Of a stretch of 64,000 nucleotides of DNA, positions 62,430 through 64,000 are shown one piece after another. The translations under genes and the position numbers were made by a program. The notes below the pieces were generated by a model. That model worked only from the letters and a program-made list of their open reading frames with translations, had not been told where the DNA came from and searched no databases. This stretch comes from JAISGQ01 sp045604965 (GTDB lineage Bacteria; Bacillota; Clostridia; Oscillospirales; Acutalibacteraceae), in NCBI GenBank assembly GCA_045604965.1, contig JAZUPB010000035.1, positions 1 to 64,000 on the forward strand, given 5' to 3'. Each line of letters begins with the position of its first letter. The first letter of the stretch is position 1.

Positions 62430-62468
62430 AAAAGGAGCTTTTGCATATACTCTGCAAAAGCTCCCTCT
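62430..62468 (-). terminator. Terminator of the HD-GYP gene
   Basis: GGAGCTTTTGCA pairs with TGCAAAAGCTCC around a short loop. T5 follows on the minus strand. Confidence 0.88.
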
Positions 62469-62473
62469 GTTTT

Positions 62474-63874
62474 TTATTCTCCGATGGTTATTACATTCTG
62501 CTTTATAAGCTTCATAAGATGCTCTATAACTTCCGGATCGAACTGCTTTCCTTTGTTTTCATCCAGTTCTTTGAGTATCTCATCTCTGTTCATCTGAGGT
62601 CTGTAGCATCTGCTGCTGTTCATTGCGTCCAGAGCATCTGCCACGCAGATTATCCTTGCTATAAGCGGGATATCTTCACCGCTCAGGCCCTTCGGATATC
62701 CATTGCCATCATATCTTTCGTGGTGATAAAGAACTCCGAGATCAATACCCTTGATAGATGTGAAATCTCTGAGCATCTTTTCGCCGTATGTCGTATGACT
62801 CTTTATGATCTCATATTCTTCCTCGGTAAGCTTGCCCGGTTTGCGAAGAATGTTCGCCGGGATCGAAATCTTACCGCAGTCGTGCATCAGCGCTATGTAG
62901 TATATGCGGTTGCACTCTCTCGGCGAGTATCCCATTTCGACCGCCAACGCATAGGCTATCTTTGCAACTCGCTCTGAATGACCTTTTGTGCTCGGATCCT
63001 TAGCCTCTATAAAGTTGATGAATGTGTTTATCGACTGCTCAATGATCTGTGCGTCGTGCTTCTGCTGCCGCAGCAATGTCCTTACCCTTATCTGAGATAT
63101 CAGCATTGCGGTGAGCAAAATAAGCCAAAGTGCATCCAATCCCGCCAGCACTATAAACAGCGGTGAGCCCCAAGGATTTCTCTGCAGATAATAGCTGAAT
63201 GTTGCATTCTCAAAATCCACAAGGTAATCAAGCCCCTGATTTGGAATATAGACTATAAATCCCACCAGCGCCTTGCTTTTTACTTCCGCGCTGTTGCTCG
63301 GCGGATCAAGCGGCATTTCGTTGTCCGCTTTGCTTGGGTGGTATATGATGCTGTCGCCTGGATTTAACGGTATCATCGGTCCTGTGTGATCAATATAGTA
63401 ATCGAGAATAATTTCCTTTTTTGTATATTCTCTTAAATCAAGCACCTGAATCAATTCACTGCCGCTCGTGGTCTGCTTAAACTCCATCGTGCCGTTCCAC
63501 GCATTGTTTATCCAGACAAACTCCGGCATATACAGTTCCATTTTCCAATCTGTTATCCTTGCTTTGGAGGTATTGTCCAAAATCAGTTCGTAAATTATTC
63601 CTACACTCGGTCCGTGAAGTTCATTTCCTTCTTCGTCGAGTATGGGATCCTTTAGCCACGCTCCGGAATCTCCTCCTCGCGGGCCTATCTGTGCGGTAAA
63701 ATCATCCAGCACATATTTTTCTCCGTCAAAAGCAGTTTCCGACAGCTCTGCGCTGTGCATTATCTTATTGTTATACTGAACCCAAATATAGACACCCAGT
63801 ATGCACAATGATGTGATAACAACAGCGACTGTGAGAATTCCGATTAAAACCTTTTCTTTTGTAATCGCTTTCAT
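62474..63874 (-). CDS. HD-GYP membrane protein (putative cyclic-dinucleotide phosphodiesterase)
   Basis: A 466-aa protein. A helix near residues 9-31, an extracellular sensor region (35-235), a helix near 240-265, and a cytosolic HD-GYP domain (285-460) follow. HSERVAKIAYAL, ALMHDCGKISIP and HHERYDGNGYPKGLSGEDIP are the HD and GYP motifs. Such proteins hydrolyse c-di-GMP or related dinucleotides. The ligand sensed outside is unknown. ATG at 63874 has AGGTGATG upstream, and the upstream ATG at 63901 has none. Confidence 0.9.
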   Translation of the reverse strand: MKAITKEKVLIGILTVAVVITSLCILGVYIWVQYNNKIMHSAELSETAFDGEKYVLDDFTAQIGPRGGDSGAWLKDPILDEEGNELHGPSVGIIYELILDNTSKARITDWKMELYMPEFVWINNAWNGTMEFKQTTSGSELIQVLDLREYTKKEIILDYYIDHTGPMIPLNPGDSIIYHPSKADNEMPLDPPSNSAEVKSKALVGFIVYIPNQGLDYLVDFENATFSYYLQRNPWGSPLFIVLAGLDALWLILLTAMLISQIRVRTLLRQQKHDAQIIEQSINTFINFIEAKDPSTKGHSERVAKIAYALAVEMGYSPRECNRIYYIALMHDCGKISIPANILRKPGKLTEEEYEIIKSHTTYGEKMLRDFTSIKGIDLGVLYHHERYDGNGYPKGLSGEDIPLIARIICVADALDAMNSSRCYRPQMNRDEILKELDENKGKQFDPEVIEHLMKLIKQNVITIGE

Positions 63875-63942
63875 ACTGTTGTCATCACCTACCTTCTTCA
63901 TAAATTAATATCTTTTATTTACAGTTCATCTCCATTATATTC

Positions 63943-63971
63943 ATTATACATCGCATTCGAACTCTTTGCAA
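63943..63971 (-). promoter_or_regulatory. Sigma-A promoter of the HD-GYP gene
   Basis: On the minus strand TTGCAA (63971-63966), a 17-nt spacer, and TATAAT (63948-63943). Confidence 0.75.
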
Positions 63972-64000
63972 TATATTACTCAAAAAAGAACTATTCATAT

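Overview
The window looks like chromosome of a low-to-mid GC, spore-gene-bearing Clostridia bacterium, most like the ruminococcal Oscillospiraceae. The reasons are the ctsR-mcsA-mcsB-clpC operon under CtsR boxes, Spo0A and the SpoIVB peptidase, T-box leaders, sigma-A promoters of TTGACA/TATAAT type, strong AGGAGG ribosome binding sites and many small Firmicutes DUF families. Genus is not certain. I see no prophage, insertion sequence, CRISPR array or rRNA.

Layout. 1-4.4 kb: tRNA-Ala, tRNA-Leu, a YwqG-like protein, two FAD oxidoreductases and a Cys-rich mini-protein. 4.4-9 kb: the class III heat-shock operon. 9-14.7 kb: a decarboxylase with its TrmB-type regulator, an FHA-FHA-ABC exporter with a lipoprotein, and a DUF2007 protein. 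14.9-22.6 kb: spoIVB and spo0A, which usually sit next to each other, separated here by about 5.5 kb of membrane and regulator genes. 22.6-27.6 kb: rqcH, a 55-aa membrane protein, a Nif3-like protein, trmK, a DUF1858 protein behind a large palindrome, and a lipoprotein. 27.8-33 kb: tRNA-Ser, a MATE exporter and small accessory genes. 33-39 kb: an NSS transporter and a MoxR/DUF58/transglutaminase operon. 39-44.8 kb: an ECF sigma/DUF4179 pair, a LytTR/DUF3021 unit and several immunity-like small proteins. 44.9-56.5 kb: three T-box-controlled units built on acyl-CoA ligases and ACT domains. 56.5-64 kb: an M28 peptidase, an HD hydrolase, a second LytTR/DUF3021 operon, a second ECF sigma unit and an HD-GYP membrane protein.

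The most interesting region is 44.9-56.5 kb. Each unit starts with a consensus promoter and a T-box leader, and contains an acyl-CoA ligase plus either ACT domains or a LeuA-type regulatory domain. By stem I geometry the specifier codons read as UUC (Phe) before the phenylacetate-CoA ligase, CUC (Leu) before a LeuA-like protein and a TIM-barrel/acyl-CoA synthetase fusion, and probably AUC (Ile) before an HTH-cupin-acyl-CoA synthetase fusion and an ACT-ACT-metallo-beta-lactamase protein. Ruminococci are known to make Phe, Leu and Ile from phenylacetate, isovalerate and 2-methylbutyrate by activation and reductive carboxylation. I infer that this block is an amino-acid-responsive module for activating those acids. 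The LeuA-like protein has lost the metal-binding HxH and the RDGE catalytic stretch, so it may be a leucine-sensing pseudoenzyme.

A second notable pattern is the two LytTR/DUF3021 units, 18 kb apart. Both have the same promoter layout with a 9-12-9 direct repeat over the -35 element, as expected for LytTR autoregulation.
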